DNA of 64,000 nucleotides, taken from assembly GCF_042100115.1 (NCBI RefSeq), contig NC_091278.1:1984001-2048000 (forward strand). The letters run 5' to 3'. The stretch is from Alternaria dauci (Eukaryota; Ascomycota; Dothideomycetes; Pleosporales; Pleosporaceae). The position numbers and the translations under genes were made by a program. This document shows, one piece after another, positions 24,531 through 34,474 of this stretch (positions are counted from its first letter, which is position 1; every line of letters starts with the position of its first letter). Under the pieces are notes generated by a model. It was not told the DNA's origin, ran no database searches, and worked only from the letters and a program-made list of their open reading frames with translations.

Positions 24531-24794
24531 GATTGGTGGTCGAACTATTCCCGTGTTCAAACACCGGTAATGAGTGGTAAGAAGGGTTGAGGGTAATGCT
24601 CGTAGTAAGTTATGTAGAGAAGGTAGTCGACAGTATGAAAGGTGTAGGGTCAAGTTCTCGGATCGTGCCTAAATACCTTTTAGTAAATAGGTCAAAAAAG
24701 TGAATCTTTTACACGCATTCCTCAGCAAACGTACGTTGTTTGCACTGTTATAGTTTGGGCGGCGGACAAATCAAGTAACCTAGATATCCGCAGC

Positions 24795-24875
24795 ACGCCC
24801 TTCACAGAAGTCCATGGACATGAGGCCTTAGCCTTCTGCCTAGCTAACCCGTCTAGTGTTTTCTGTGAAGGGCGT
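24795..24875. repeat. Inverted repeat, 15-bp perfect arms
   Basis: Arms ACGCCCTTCACAGAA (24795-24809) and its exact complement (24861-24875) flank a 51-nt centre. Beyond the arms, similarity continues weakly (CGCAGC against CGCTGC). It could be a relic of a small element or a structured site; no flanking target duplication was found. Confidence 0.55.
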
Positions 24876-24975
24876 AGCAGCGTCGTTTTCAAGAGTTGAC
24901 TAAACTTGCCACGAGACAACCACAGGTACGACCTCGGGAGTGTTTGGACGTGGAGCCAAGAAAGGGAAGGCGAGC

Positions 24976-25239
24976 CTACACTCGAGCAGGGCTATCGAGG
25001 CACATGGTTGATGGATCGAAGAGAGTTACGGAATAATATTTGACGGCTTGAAACTCGCGGGTATCATCCAGTATGCCAGTTTCATTATTCGTGTTGCTAT
25101 ATCCCGCGCCGATTTGGTCACAGACGGTCTGATCGATGTCGTCGTTGGGTATACTGTAAGTATCGTAGGAGTGACAATGTCCGTGATTTGAACGAACCTA
25201 CGCTTCAAGAGGTGATGAGAGAAACGAAAGGTCGAAAAT
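24976..25239 (-). CDS. Possible small gene, first exon not identified
   Basis: Two exons, 25239-25202 and 25153-24976, join in frame around a 48-nt intron (GTAGGTTCGT ... TTACAG). They encode IFDLSFLSSPLEA followed by IPNDDIDQTVCDQIGAGYS and a 38-residue tail with one more Cys, ending at TAG 24976. The hydrophobic start resembles the end of a signal peptide. An upstream stretch at about 25410-25358 opens with ATG and is followed by the same donor, GTAGGTTCGT, but its phase does not join cleanly to this exon. The model is therefore incomplete. It may be a small secreted protein gene, a decayed gene, or chance. Confidence 0.25.
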
Positions 25240-26187
25240 CTGCAAATTAGGGATTATGAATAGAAGGGTCTCTCAGCAGAAACGAAGTGCGGTGGACACT
25301 GAACCTGCTCTTGTGGCATACCAGCAAACTAGGTGAGGTAATTAGACGAACCTACACTGTAGACTGTCGCCGACGAGTGCTTGGAGTATTTCAATAGTAC
25401 TATTCATGATTGGTTTTCCTGGTAATGCAGTTTGGTTGTGACATCTCAGCAGGCTACCTTGGCATAGCTCGTGGCCCAAAATGCCATGTGACGGATGAGT
25501 TCTATGACTAGTCTCTACACATTCCAACTAGAAGGCCCTATGTGAAGCGCTTAATGCATGGTTTTGTTCTCAAAAGTCGGCATCGCTGCCACAAGGATGT
25601 TGTCACGCCACTCTTCAACCTAACACATCATACGGTATCGGACCGTGCGATGTTTTATTTGGTTCTACGTGCAGCCCTAAACCGAAAGCTGGTTGCAGAA
25701 AGGAGTTGCTGACTCGGGCCGATTCGAGTGTTGAGGTGATCGTTCACTAAACGGTTTCCTCCGCAGCTCAAGTACTTGTCAATGCATATGACGATGTGCA
25801 GGCACACAGATGTTAAATTCTGTTATCCTGGCTGATAGACGGACGATGAGGTTGGTGGACCTCCGCGTGTGATAGAAAGCGAAGTCGTGAATGCATGTTC
25901 CACAGTCGCTGCGAAGATATGCAGGTAGGCATCCAGGGACAAGATGCGTGTAGCTCGACACCGATGTACATAGTATCCTAGCTGTGGAGAAGGATGTGGA
26001 GAAGGCACGTGGTGTGCGGACGCGTCGGAAATTGACCAGCGGCTCGATTTGTTCCAACAGCGTAAATCCTCCACCAGTTCGGCAAAGATAGGATAGGTAA
26101 CGGCCGACTTCAGGTTAGGGGATGAAATGCCAAGACGATGCGTCATCGTGGGACGTCTGGCGCGCGTCGTCATTCAGAGCAAGCGCG

Positions 26188-26537
26188 CTAAGCTTTATTA
26201 GCCAACGCTATGCTCTTTGCGACTTCCGGGAAGAGCCAGGGTCCATCGTTTGACTGCATGTATTCCAAGGTTGGCTTCTGACACTGACACTGACACTGAT
26301 TATTACACCATCCAGCAATTCTCCACTCAGTGATACAGATTATGCGCTGGCAGCTGTTAAAGGTACCCGGGTCGTTAGAGCACCTATGTCGTAACTTACT
26401 CGTACAGGAACAGACACTCACGGCCCGATGAGCAACACGGAAAAGGAGTGCTGCTTACTATGCCCCACAAACAACTGACAAGAAACAAAGAACCGCGCAG
26501 GTGTCGGCCAATGAATCGGGGCTGTCTGCGCGATCAT
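26188..26537 (-). CDS. Possible 93-aa Cys-rich protein gene
   Basis: The model has exon 1 at 26537-26422 and exon 2 at 26353-26188, with a 68-nt intron that has donor GTGAGT, a CTAAC branch site and acceptor AACAG. The product opens MIAQTAPIHWPTPARFF and has a central Cys cluster (CQRIICITEW, WCNNQCQCQCQ). A (CAGTGT)n tract encodes the QCQCQC part. It has no clear signal peptide and no known family. The good splice signals are the main support. A second donor (GTAAGT) further into the intron would also join in frame, but no start codon was found for it. Confidence 0.3.
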
Positions 26538-27189
26538 CGGCTGTACCTGGATTTCCTCGTGGCCAATGCAATTTAATCAGGTACTGTTTGGGTTATTCAC
26601 GGCAATCCACTTGGAAGCCACGGGTCATGCGCTTAGGTATCGATGCCTCTGCCTCTGATGCAGATCCCAATCGTCAGTAACAGAATAGCCTGAACGATGA
26701 GGTCAAACGTGAAGGCTCTGGGTAGGCACAAGAATACATGAACATTGTCTTTTTGCCTCAAAGTTTCGTTCTGCGCGATGCGCCTGAGTGAAGTTTCCTC
26801 GATACTTGGCCTATCGCAAGAAAGAGTTGGATTTGTTCAAGGATACTGCTTGAGCATACAAGATAGTAACTGTCCCAGGCATCAAGAGACGGTGAGGTTA
26901 TCCTCATAATCCCAGCTACATTCAGTCACACTCGGCACCGCGTCTGTGCTGGCAGATCCACCTTTAAGGGACTACGACCACCGATCTGCATCACAGATAC
27001 TGTTTTCAATGGAAGAGCGCATGGGTCATACCGGTAGATCGACTAAGCAAGGACTGCAACTAGACTTCACGCTGTTGATCACTATCCTACTGCTCTCCCC
27101 AATGCAACCAACGGCCATTCACCGGACATTACTACACTGCCACAAGTGTACATGGAGTGGCGTCAGGAGAGAGGAAATGGAACGCTGAG

Positions 27190-27196
27190 TATATAA
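27190..27196 (+). promoter_or_regulatory. TATA-box-like element of the repeat-protein gene
   Basis: TATATAA lies about 130 bp upstream of the start codon at 27324, in otherwise mixed-composition sequence. This spacing suits a TATA box with a leader of about 100 nt. It fits a strongly regulated gene, which is an inference. Confidence 0.45.
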
Positions 27197-27323
27197 GAAC
27201 TGTCGGTGTTACCATGGCAAAAGACATCCTTCATCCGGAGCCCCAGCCTCATCCAACTCTTACGACACTCGTTTTATATACCAACTAATATACACTCTTT
27301 TCGAGAAACTTAATTCTTCCAAA

Positions 27324-28715
27324 ATGCGTTTCAACGTCTTCCTCGCAGCCGCCGCTGTTGCCAACGCTGCCGTCATTCCCCAGATCCCCAAGCCCAAGGA
27401 TGTGGTCAACGATGTCACCTCTGGTGTCAAGCAGACTGTCGACGGCGTCAATCTCCCCAAGGTCCACGCCCACGTAGGCCGTCGTGCCCAAGCAAACGTC
27501 GACGCCAAGGTCGATGCACTTGGCCTCAAGGCTGAGCCCAAAGTCGGTGTCGTTCTTGGACGACAAGTCAAGTCCCAGGTTGAACTCGAGGGCGTCACAT
27601 ACAACAACGTGAAAGACACGGTGAACAAGGGCATCAGCCCCAAGGGCGCCATCAACGTGGGCCGCAGCATCGACGCCAACGTTGATGCTAAGGTCAACGC
27701 TCTAGGTCTGTCCGCCGACGCTGCTGTCGACGTGTCCCTCGGCAAGCGTCTCGACGCAACAGCCGAAGCAGCTATCGAGGCAGCAATCGATGCCAAGCTC
27801 AAGGCTCTTGGTATCTCTGTTGATGCTTCTGTTGATGTTAAGCTCGAGGCTCTCGGTCTGTCTGCCGATGTCTCCCTCGAGGCAGCAATCGACGCCAAGC
27901 TCAAGGCTCTTGGTATCTCTGTTGATGCCTCCGTTGATGTTAAGCTCGAGGCTCTCGGTCTGTCTGCCGATATCTCCCTCGAGGCAGCAATCGACGCCAA
28001 GCTCAAGGCTCTTGGTATCTCTGTTGATGCCTCCGTTGATGCTAAGCTCGAGGCTCTCGGTCTCTCTGCCGACGCCTCCCTTGACGCCACACTCAGCGCT
28101 CTCGGCCTCTCTGTCAATGCTTCCGTTGATGCCAACCTGAACACACGCCAAACCATCCCTGAAATCAAGCTCCCCAACGTCAACAGCCTTACCAACAGTG
28201 TCCAGGATGGTGTCAACGGCATCAAGGACGATGTTACTTCGACCGTCAACCAAGTCAAGAACGTCGATTCTCACGTCGACGCTCTAGACAAGTCCATCAA
28301 CGATGCCCTGCCCAAGCGCCAGCTCCCCGACGTTAGCGGTCTCGTTAGTGGTGTCGAGGGTGCTGTTCCTGGCGTCAAGCCTGTCGAGGATGCCGTCACC
28401 CCTGTTGTCAACAATGTCAAGGACAACGTCGTTGGTGGTGTTACATCTGTTGTCTCTCCCGTCGTCAACGATGTCCAGAAGGGTGTCACCGATGCTGCCA
28501 CTCCCGTTCTCAACAGCGTTGGCAGTGTTGTTAACCCTGTTCTCAACTCCGTCAGTGAAGCTGTTACTCCTGGCCTCAACGGTGTTCAGAGCACCGTTGA
28601 CCCTCTCGTCAAGAACGTTAAGGGTGCCGCTGACCCTGCGGTCAAGAACGTCACCGACGATGCTCTCCCTGTTATCAACCCTGTCAAGGATGGCCTCGGC
28701 TCTACCGGCCTCTAA
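27324..28715 (+). CDS. Secreted repeat protein with Kex2-like processing sites
   Basis: Single exon, 463 aa. It opens with a signal peptide (MRFNVFLAAAAVANAAV). The central part has tandem 34-residue repeats (102 bp per unit) of the form LEAAIDAKLKALGISVDA plus SVDVKLEALGLSAD. Three nearly identical units lie at about 27770-28075, with degenerate units before and after. The C-terminal third consists of short V/N/P/D-rich repeats (PVVNNVKDNV, PVLNSVGSVV). Arg-Gln junctions at R80/Q81 (LGRQ), R275/Q276 (NTRQ) and R332/Q333 (PKRQ), plus GRR and GKR, look like Kex2-type cleavage sites. No enzyme domain is seen. It may be a cell-wall or matrix protein, or a precursor cut into several secreted pieces. 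Codon use is highly biased, which suggests strong expression. The reverse strand is open over long stretches only because of this bias. Confidence 0.85.
   Translation: MRFNVFLAAAAVANAAVIPQIPKPKDVVNDVTSGVKQTVDGVNLPKVHAHVGRRAQANVDAKVDALGLKAEPKVGVVLGRQVKSQVELEGVTYNNVKDTVNKGISPKGAINVGRSIDANVDAKVNALGLSADAAVDVSLGKRLDATAEAAIEAAIDAKLKALGISVDASVDVKLEALGLSADVSLEAAIDAKLKALGISVDASVDVKLEALGLSADISLEAAIDAKLKALGISVDASVDAKLEALGLSADASLDATLSALGLSVNASVDANLNTRQTIPEIKLPNVNSLTNSVQDGVNGIKDDVTSTVNQVKNVDSHVDALDKSINDALPKRQLPDVSGLVSGVEGAVPGVKPVEDAVTPVVNNVKDNVVGGVTSVVSPVVNDVQKGVTDAATPVLNSVGSVVNPVLNSVSEAVTPGLNGVQSTVDPLVKNVKGAADPAVKNVTDDALPVINPVKDGLGSTGL
27770..28075 (+). repeat. 102-bp coding tandem repeats
   Basis: Near-identical units start 102 bp apart; for example, the same TCTCCCTCGA block begins at 27871 and 27973. 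They encode the 34-residue repeats of the secreted protein. The high DNA identity suggests recent unit duplication or gene conversion. Confidence 0.8.
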
Positions 28716-29398
28716 GCAACAACGACGACCATGCCACGCGATCTTGCCAGCGTCCATAGCTAGACTGTTTACATGTATACCTTAATCTATATTATACCCT
28801 CGTCGAAATACCATTTTACATATTGCTACTACACAACTGCCTCACATGCTTCTCTGATGATGGGTTGATTTCTGCCACGAGTTCTTCATCTTTGAGATGT
28901 GTGCTTGAGGAACTCTGAGCGGCAAAAGTCCTTGTTGGCGTACATGCAGTGATGGGTTGGAGCGAGAGCTCTTTCTTGGTTGCCATTGTAACCAAACCCA
29001 TTTGAGCAAGCCTCGGCAGTGGAGTCTCCGACGCTAGGTCAACCCTGAGATTTGGCTGCCCGTTTCAACATTTCCCCTTCGACTCGCGCTCAATGAACTT
29101 GCGATTCCACGAGCACACCACTTTTACGACGTTACGACCCCTTGACGACCATTTCGTACCCTCCGCTCTCTTTTCTGTATTGTTGACCTGCTAGAGCTGC
29201 TCCTGCTGGTTCCGACATAGCTCGGAACTGCCTGCGACTTCCCCATACCGACCTAGCACACGCTCCCTCGCACTGTCAAACCTCACCGCCCCTGGACTTG
29301 AGCTACGAGACTCACTCGGCTCACACGACACATCCTCGCACTCGCACCTGCACTCGCTCCTTGCATCGAAGCCTCCCCACCTTCATTACCCACCTACA
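28716..29398. other. Intergenic / promoter of WD40 gene
   Basis: About 680 bp. The right half is rich in C and T with short CACTCG-type runs leading to the start codon at 29399, typical of a housekeeping fungal promoter and leader. A 61-codon minus ORF at 28816-29001 has no support. Confidence 0.5.
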
Positions 29399-30401
29399 AT
29401 GCCCGAGACAACCAAGGTCGTGCCCCTCACCTGCCACGGCCACTCGCGACCTGTGCCACACATCCACTTTTCGTCGCTTGTGGACGAGGACCAATACTAC
29501 ATTATATCAGCATGCAAGGACAACAACCCCATGCTCCGCGACGGAGTGACGGGAGACTGGATTGGCACCTTTCTCGGTCACAAAGGCGCAGTCTGGCAGG
29601 CGAGGCTATCCTCGGATGCCTCGCTGGCAGCTACTGCCTCTGCAGATTTCTCTGCGTATGTCTTCTGATTTTGTCGAATCGAGCAGCGTTCTGACAGCTT
29701 CCAGAAAGGTCTGGGACACCCATACCGGTGAAGCTCTACACACTCTCTCTCACAACCACATCGTCCGCGCAGTCGCATTCCCCAACCAGCCCCAACCCCA
29801 GATCCTCGCGACGGGCGGCATGGAGAAGAAGCTGCGCATATACGACCTGTCGCGCAGCGACGCGACGAGCTTCGAGATTGGCGCAGGTGTCCATACCGGA
29901 ACCATCAAGTCCATCGTATGGACATCCGACCCGAACGTCATAATAACAGCAGCCGAAGACAAGAAGGTGCGGTGGTGGGACTTGCGCCAAGAGTCCACAA
30001 TTGGCGAGCATGCCGTTGAAGGCACTGTTGGCTCCTGCGAATTGGATAACACCTCCTCGGATGGCATCTTGAGCGTAGCCGCTGGAAACAGCGCTTACTT
30101 CTTCAACAGCCAGTCGCCGGGCTCGCTCATCAAGAGCATCAAGACACCATACGAGATTGCCAGTGTGGCTCTACACAACGGAGAGCGCAAATTCGTTACT
30201 GGCGGTAGCAACCAGAACGATACCTGGGTCAGAGTTTGGGACTTTGACGAAGAGAAGGAGCTCGAGACCAACAAGGGCCACCACGGGCCCATTTGGTCGG
30301 CCAGTTTCTCGCCCGACGGAAAGCTCTATGCTACAGGCAGCGAGGACGGAACTGTGAAGCTATGGAAGTTCACGTCTGGGCCTTACGGTCTGTGGAAGTA
30401 G
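29399..30401 (+). CDS. WD40 repeat protein, STRAP/Unrip family
   Basis: Two exons (29399-29655, 29705-30401) with a 49-nt intron give 317 aa. WD40 repeats run along the whole length. The opening VPLTCHGHSRPVPHIHFS, then DNNPMLRDGVTGDWIGTF, is characteristic of the serine-threonine kinase receptor-associated protein family. Later blades read GHKGAVWQARLS, TASADFSAKVWDTHTG, TGGMEKKLRIYDLSR, TAAEDKKVRWWDLR and GSEDGTVKLWKF. In animals STRAP (Unrip) binds the SMN complex and TGF-beta receptors. In fungi the role is less clear but probably concerns RNP assembly or translation. Length and blade number match the family. The gene appears complete and ordinary. Confidence 0.9.
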
Positions 30402-31020
30402 GATTTCCACACACGACCCATGCTGGCTGTGGCCATTCATACATGATATTGGCAAGACGCATCCATTCGACACTCGGACTGAAGTCAACAAGATACATGT
30501 AGAATTTATTACCTGGATAAACAATTATATTTTATTTCAACGAGGTTGACATGCGCTGCACGGATGGAAGAAAATCACAGTTGGCGCACGTCACAAACAA
30601 CCTTCACGTTAAGCTTTGCTATCTCAGACTACCCCAGCCAGGGTAACTGTAGCCGGGGAATTGCCTGATTCGATGTGCCGAAGGATCAACAATACCAATA
30701 GCATGCGGCAGTATCAGCAACCTGCATGATACTACGGCCGCCTTAGGTAGCGATATGCAATACTCAACAATCCGATAAGAGCATCTTGGCATGATAGACG
30801 ATAACTACCTTCACGGCCGTTGCCAAGGGTGGGAGATGGTGGCAACACATAAGTACAGATGCACCATAAACCCCGCTGCCTGTGTCACTCTTCAAACGCT
30901 GCCACCTGCGAAACCACTGTTGCCAGGGTCTTCGGCTATATTGCTTTTACCCCACTCTAGTCAACCACTGCGTCCAGCTCTGGTCGTCAACATTCAGTTT
31001 GTCATCTGTGGACTGGCAAG
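30402..31020. other. Intergenic / promoter of MFS gene
   Basis: About 620 bp. The 3' flank of the WD40 gene is AT-richer. The rest presumably holds the transporter promoter. No other feature is supported. Confidence 0.45.
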
Positions 31021-32611
31021 ATGGGCGAGAAAGAGCACGATATCTCGCCAGCACGAGAGCCCAGCATCGATGAGGGGCAGCTCGCTGCCGAGAAGCAGAT
31101 GCGCGACATCGGCGCAGATCTATACCTCGAAGTACAACAATACTCGAGAGAAGAGCTAGAGGCAGAGCGAAAGATTGTACTGAGGAAGATTGATTGGGTC
31201 ATCATGCCAATGGTACGTAGATGTCAGACACTCTCACCACCGCATCACTAAATAGCAGGCTAGATCTGCATAACATACATGATTCAATTTCTCGACAAAC
31301 TCTCCCTAAACTACGCGAATGCGTACACCCTGACCCCTGACCTCGGTCTCGAAGGCGCCCGTTACGGTTGGGTCGCTGCCATTTTCAACTTCGGCTACCT
31401 CTTCTGGGCACTTCCAGCAAACTACCTTATCCAACGACTCCCCGTATCAAAATACACCGGCAGCATGATCCTCCTATGGTCGATCCTTCTCTGCTGCCAC
31501 GTCGCAGCCAAAAACTACGCCGGAATGCTCGCCCTGCGTTTCTTACTAGGCATGTTCGAAGCGAGTATCAGCCCAGCTATCATGAACATTGTCAGTATGT
31601 TCTACCGGCGTGAGGAACAACCAGTACGCATGTGCGTCTTTCTTGCTTTCAACGGCATGGCGACAATGGTCGGCGCCTTGTTAGGCTACGGCCTTGGCCA
31701 CGCGCACTCATCGCATATCAAAACATGGCAGCTCATCTTCCTCGTCATTGGGCTGTTGAACTTCGTGTGGGCGTGGGTGTTCCTCTGGGTCATGCCGGAT
31801 AGTCCTTCCACCGCGAAATTCCTGTCGCACAAGCAAAGGATTGTGGCGATTGACCGGATAGCAAACAACATGATTGGCGTGAAGACGAAACAGTTCCACA
31901 AGTCGCAGGCGGTGGAGGCTGTTCTTGATTTCAAGGTTCTTTGCCTCAGTCTGATTGGACTCTGCTGTGGTGTGATCAACGGTGGCGTCTCAAACTTTTC
32001 GTCTTCACTCATTCGTGGGTTTGGGTTTAGTGGAATTTACGCTACGTTGCTGCAGCTTCCGACGGGAGCGATTGAGTTTGTGGTCGTGCCCCTTTGTGGT
32101 CGTGCCCCTTTGTGGGCTTGCAGCTGGGTACTTTAGGCATACGCGTTGTCTCATCCTGGCTATGATTTGTTTACCGCCATTGGCTGGACTATTGGGCATT
32201 CGGCTCACGCCTTTGTCGCAACGCTGGAGTCTGGTCGGGTGCACATGGCTGCAGTATATCGTCGGTGCTCCAGTCATCCTGTCGTGGAACCTGCTTACGA
32301 CAAACATCGCCGGGCACACGAAGCGCAGTACGGCCAACGGGTTGTGGTTTGTGTTCTATGCTGCAGGAAATATAGCGGGCGCGAACATCTTCTTTCCAAG
32401 AGAAGCGCCGCGGTACTTTTCAGCGTTGACAGGACTCATTGTCTGCTACTGCGCCATGGTGGTTATAGCTGGTGTGTTGGCTGTATGGATGGGCTGGGAG
32501 AATAAGAGGAGGGATCGCAAGTTTGGTCAGGGAGAAGATGAACAAGCTATCAGGGACGGATTCAGCGATTTGACGGATAAGCAGGCCAAGCACTTTAGAT
32601 ATGCGTTGTGA
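31021..32611 (+). pseudogene. MFS transporter, ACS (allantoate permease-like) family, broken by a 16-bp duplication
   Basis: Exon 1 (31021-31212) encodes a cytosolic N-terminus ending WVIMPM. After a 51-nt intron the frame runs from 31264 through typical anion:cation symporter helices (YMIQFLDKLSLNYANAY, RFLLGMFEASISPA, WVMPDSPSTAKFL). At 32077-32108 a 16-bp unit (TTTGTGGTCGTGCCCC) occurs twice. The extra copy shifts the frame, and translation stops at 32136 after about 354 residues. The remaining helices (LAAGYFRHTRCLILAMI, NIAGHTKRSTANGLWFVF) are intact in the next frame to 32611. As it stands the product lacks the last four or so membrane segments. A recent mutation, an allele or an assembly error would all explain it. 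Substrate is unknown; relatives carry allantoate, vitamins or organic anions. Confidence 0.85.
32077..32108 (+). repeat. 16-bp tandem duplication causing a frameshift
   Basis: Two identical 16-bp units lie head to tail (32077-32092 and 32093-32108) inside the MFS coding frame. The next bases (TTTGTGGG) begin like a third unit, so slippage between the short TTTGTGG repeats is a simple origin. Confidence 0.9.
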
Positions 32612-33150
32612 GAAGGACGGATTGAGATGACCAAAGCAAAACCCTGCTACATATGCCACAACGCACCCGCCCTCTGAAGAGTCGGGAGACTTTGATCGAA
32701 TCATTAGCGCTTATCGGCCTTATTCAGACGCACTAGAGTTTTGGTAGAGCTCTGTGTGTCCTCTCAGCTAGGTCGCTTACTAATAGCATTCTTGAAATCC
32801 GCCAAAACTTAGTAGAGGTGTCTGTCGGATTGCTAATGCCCCCATAGCATTTGTCACACTAGACTTGTCTAGTGTAGTCTGCTTGGCTGGAGCCACAAAT
32901 GTTAGGTGCCAATAACGAGCTCGTAATCTTCATGCGATTTGTAAGCCAGTGTACGAGAAACATCAGTGAGCGGGGATAAAACTTAAATTTCTGTAGAAGC
33001 TGCAGATCCCGCGCGGCGTCGACAAGTATGAGGAATTCACAGCTGCAGTGTGGGCCTATGCGCGCACCTATAAGATTACGGACATTCAAAGGCATCTTGG
33101 AATAGGTGTCAAATCATCACACTTCATTTGCTCAATCGACACCCTGATCA
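32612..33150. other. Intergenic with short palindrome
   Basis: About 540 bp. A perfect 9-bp inverted repeat with a 2-nt centre (ACACTAGAC TT GTCTAGTGT) lies at 32856-32875. It could be a binding site or a small hairpin. No ORF is supported. Confidence 0.45.
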
Positions 33151-34071
33151 ATGGCTCAGCCCAAAAACATCCTTATTGTCGGTGGAGCGGGAACAATCGG
33201 AGGATACGCTGCTCTTCGCCTTCATTCTCGTGGCTACGCTGTTACGCTTGCTGGTCGCCATCCTGTAAAAGAAGTCCCTGTTCTTAAAAGCCTCCCCTTC
33301 ATCAAGATCGACTATGTCGCTGGAGAGTATACGGCAGAAATATTTTCAAGCTTTGATAGCATCGTCTTTTCAGCTGGCGCCGATGTACGACACGTCCCCC
33401 CAAACACTTCTGCGGACGAGTATTACCTACAGGCATCTGAGGCTATAGTACAATTTGCTCGACTAGCACGGGACGCTGGGGTTGCAAGATTCGTACATAT
33501 CGGCAGTTTCTATCCGCACATTGCACCGGAGCTGATTGATGCAATCCCCTACGTACGGTCGCGAAAGCTTGCCGCTGACGGGATAACTTCACTGGCAAGG
33601 ACTGGATTTCACGCGTGCAGTCTGGATGCCCCATTCGTGGTCGGGGTTGTCCCAGGCATGAGAGTCCCAATGTTTGTGGCCTATACTCAGTTCGCGGAGG
33701 GCAAGCTTGGTATCCCTCCATCGGCGCCTACTGGAAACACGAACTTCGTTTCCGTCGAATCGTTAGCCATAGCGATCACGGCCGCACTAGAACAGAGCGA
33801 GCGTGTGTCTGGAAGAGCAATCCTCATTGGGGGCGAGAACCTTACATTTTCGGAATACTTTGGTCTATTCTTCTCTGCCGTGGGCAATCACACAGCAATA
33901 CCCGCCTCAGACGAGGAGCATCCTCTAATGCCAGATTCGTCTCTTTGGGCTGGGCGTAGCATTGAAGCTTATCAGCCAGACGCTTCAGATGAAGCTCTGC
34001 TTGGCGACTATCGTCGCGAGAGTATCCAAAGTACTGTTCAGCGGATAGTTACAGAATATCGATCATCGTAG
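33151..34071 (+). CDS. Atypical SDR / NAD(P)-dependent epimerase-like protein
   Basis: Single exon, 306 aa. The N-terminus is a Rossmann nucleotide-binding motif (NILIVGGAGTIGGYAALRL). It is followed by LAGRHPV, which may contact the cofactor ribose or phosphate, and by FSAGADVRHVP. The middle has RFVHIGSFYPH, a strand ending in the usual Ser region, and PYVRSRKLAADGI. There the Tyr and Lys are spaced Y-x4-K rather than the classic Y-x3-K, so catalysis may differ or be absent. C-terminal elements (TNFVSVESLAIAITAALE, AILIGGENLTFSEYF) match extended or atypical SDRs such as NmrA-like and isoflavone-reductase-like proteins. Substrate unknown. The gene is intact and has no introns. It starts 540 bp after the broken transporter, and co-function is not shown. 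Confidence 0.8.
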   Translation: MAQPKNILIVGGAGTIGGYAALRLHSRGYAVTLAGRHPVKEVPVLKSLPFIKIDYVAGEYTAEIFSSFDSIVFSAGADVRHVPPNTSADEYYLQASEAIVQFARLARDAGVARFVHIGSFYPHIAPELIDAIPYVRSRKLAADGITSLARTGFHACSLDAPFVVGVVPGMRVPMFVAYTQFAEGKLGIPPSAPTGNTNFVSVESLAIAITAALEQSERVSGRAILIGGENLTFSEYFGLFFSAVGNHTAIPASDEEHPLMPDSSLWAGRSIEAYQPDASDEALLGDYRRESIQSTVQRIVTEYRSS

Positions 34072-34474
34072 TTAGAGTCGCAATGAGACAACATCGTGCG
34101 GCCACTCTTTCCTGGCTCACATGCAAGAATCATGGGTCTACCATATCCTGCAGCTGAGTGTCATCATACGATAACTGTCAATCCACGCCAGAGACTTCAG
34201 TGCACTCCTATATTATGCACATGTATGCATAAAATGGTTGTGGATATCCGACAGCTCAGTCGTGCTAAAGATTGTACATGCAGCTTCTAGCTCACATAAC
34301 ATCCATCAACTGCTCATTTACGCTAAAGACTACAGTGCATAATTCACCAAAATTTGCAACTGGTCGTGCCCATGAAGTGCCCAAATCATCGAAGAACTCA
34401 CGCTGCTGGCCTGTTGAACACAGACTGATCAGAATGCTAACACTCATATCATTCAATTGAAGCTAAAAGTCCAT
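34072..34474. other. Intergenic between convergent SDR and cupin genes
   Basis: About 400 bp of shared 3' flank. Nothing notable is seen. Confidence 0.45.

Larger units (their letters stand above)
24531..27323. other. Gene-poor 2.8 kb region
   Basis: The largest stretch without a clear gene. It holds a hairpin-forming inverted repeat at 24795-24875, two weakly supported small minus-strand genes (24976-25239 and 26188-26537), and the promoter of the repeat protein, with a TATA-like element at 27190-27196. Other ORFs here have no support. No transposase or long terminal repeat is visible. Confidence 0.5.

Noticed and set aside
27770..28075. Regular repeats that might suggest a CRISPR-like or satellite array
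   Set aside because: Units are 102 bp, adjoin without spacers, stay in frame and encode protein repeats.
27260..28258. 332-codon minus-strand ORF opposite the repeat protein
   Set aside because: It mirrors the coding repeats and codon bias of the plus-strand gene, which has a signal peptide and TATA element. The antisense product is a simple S/A/R/T repeat.
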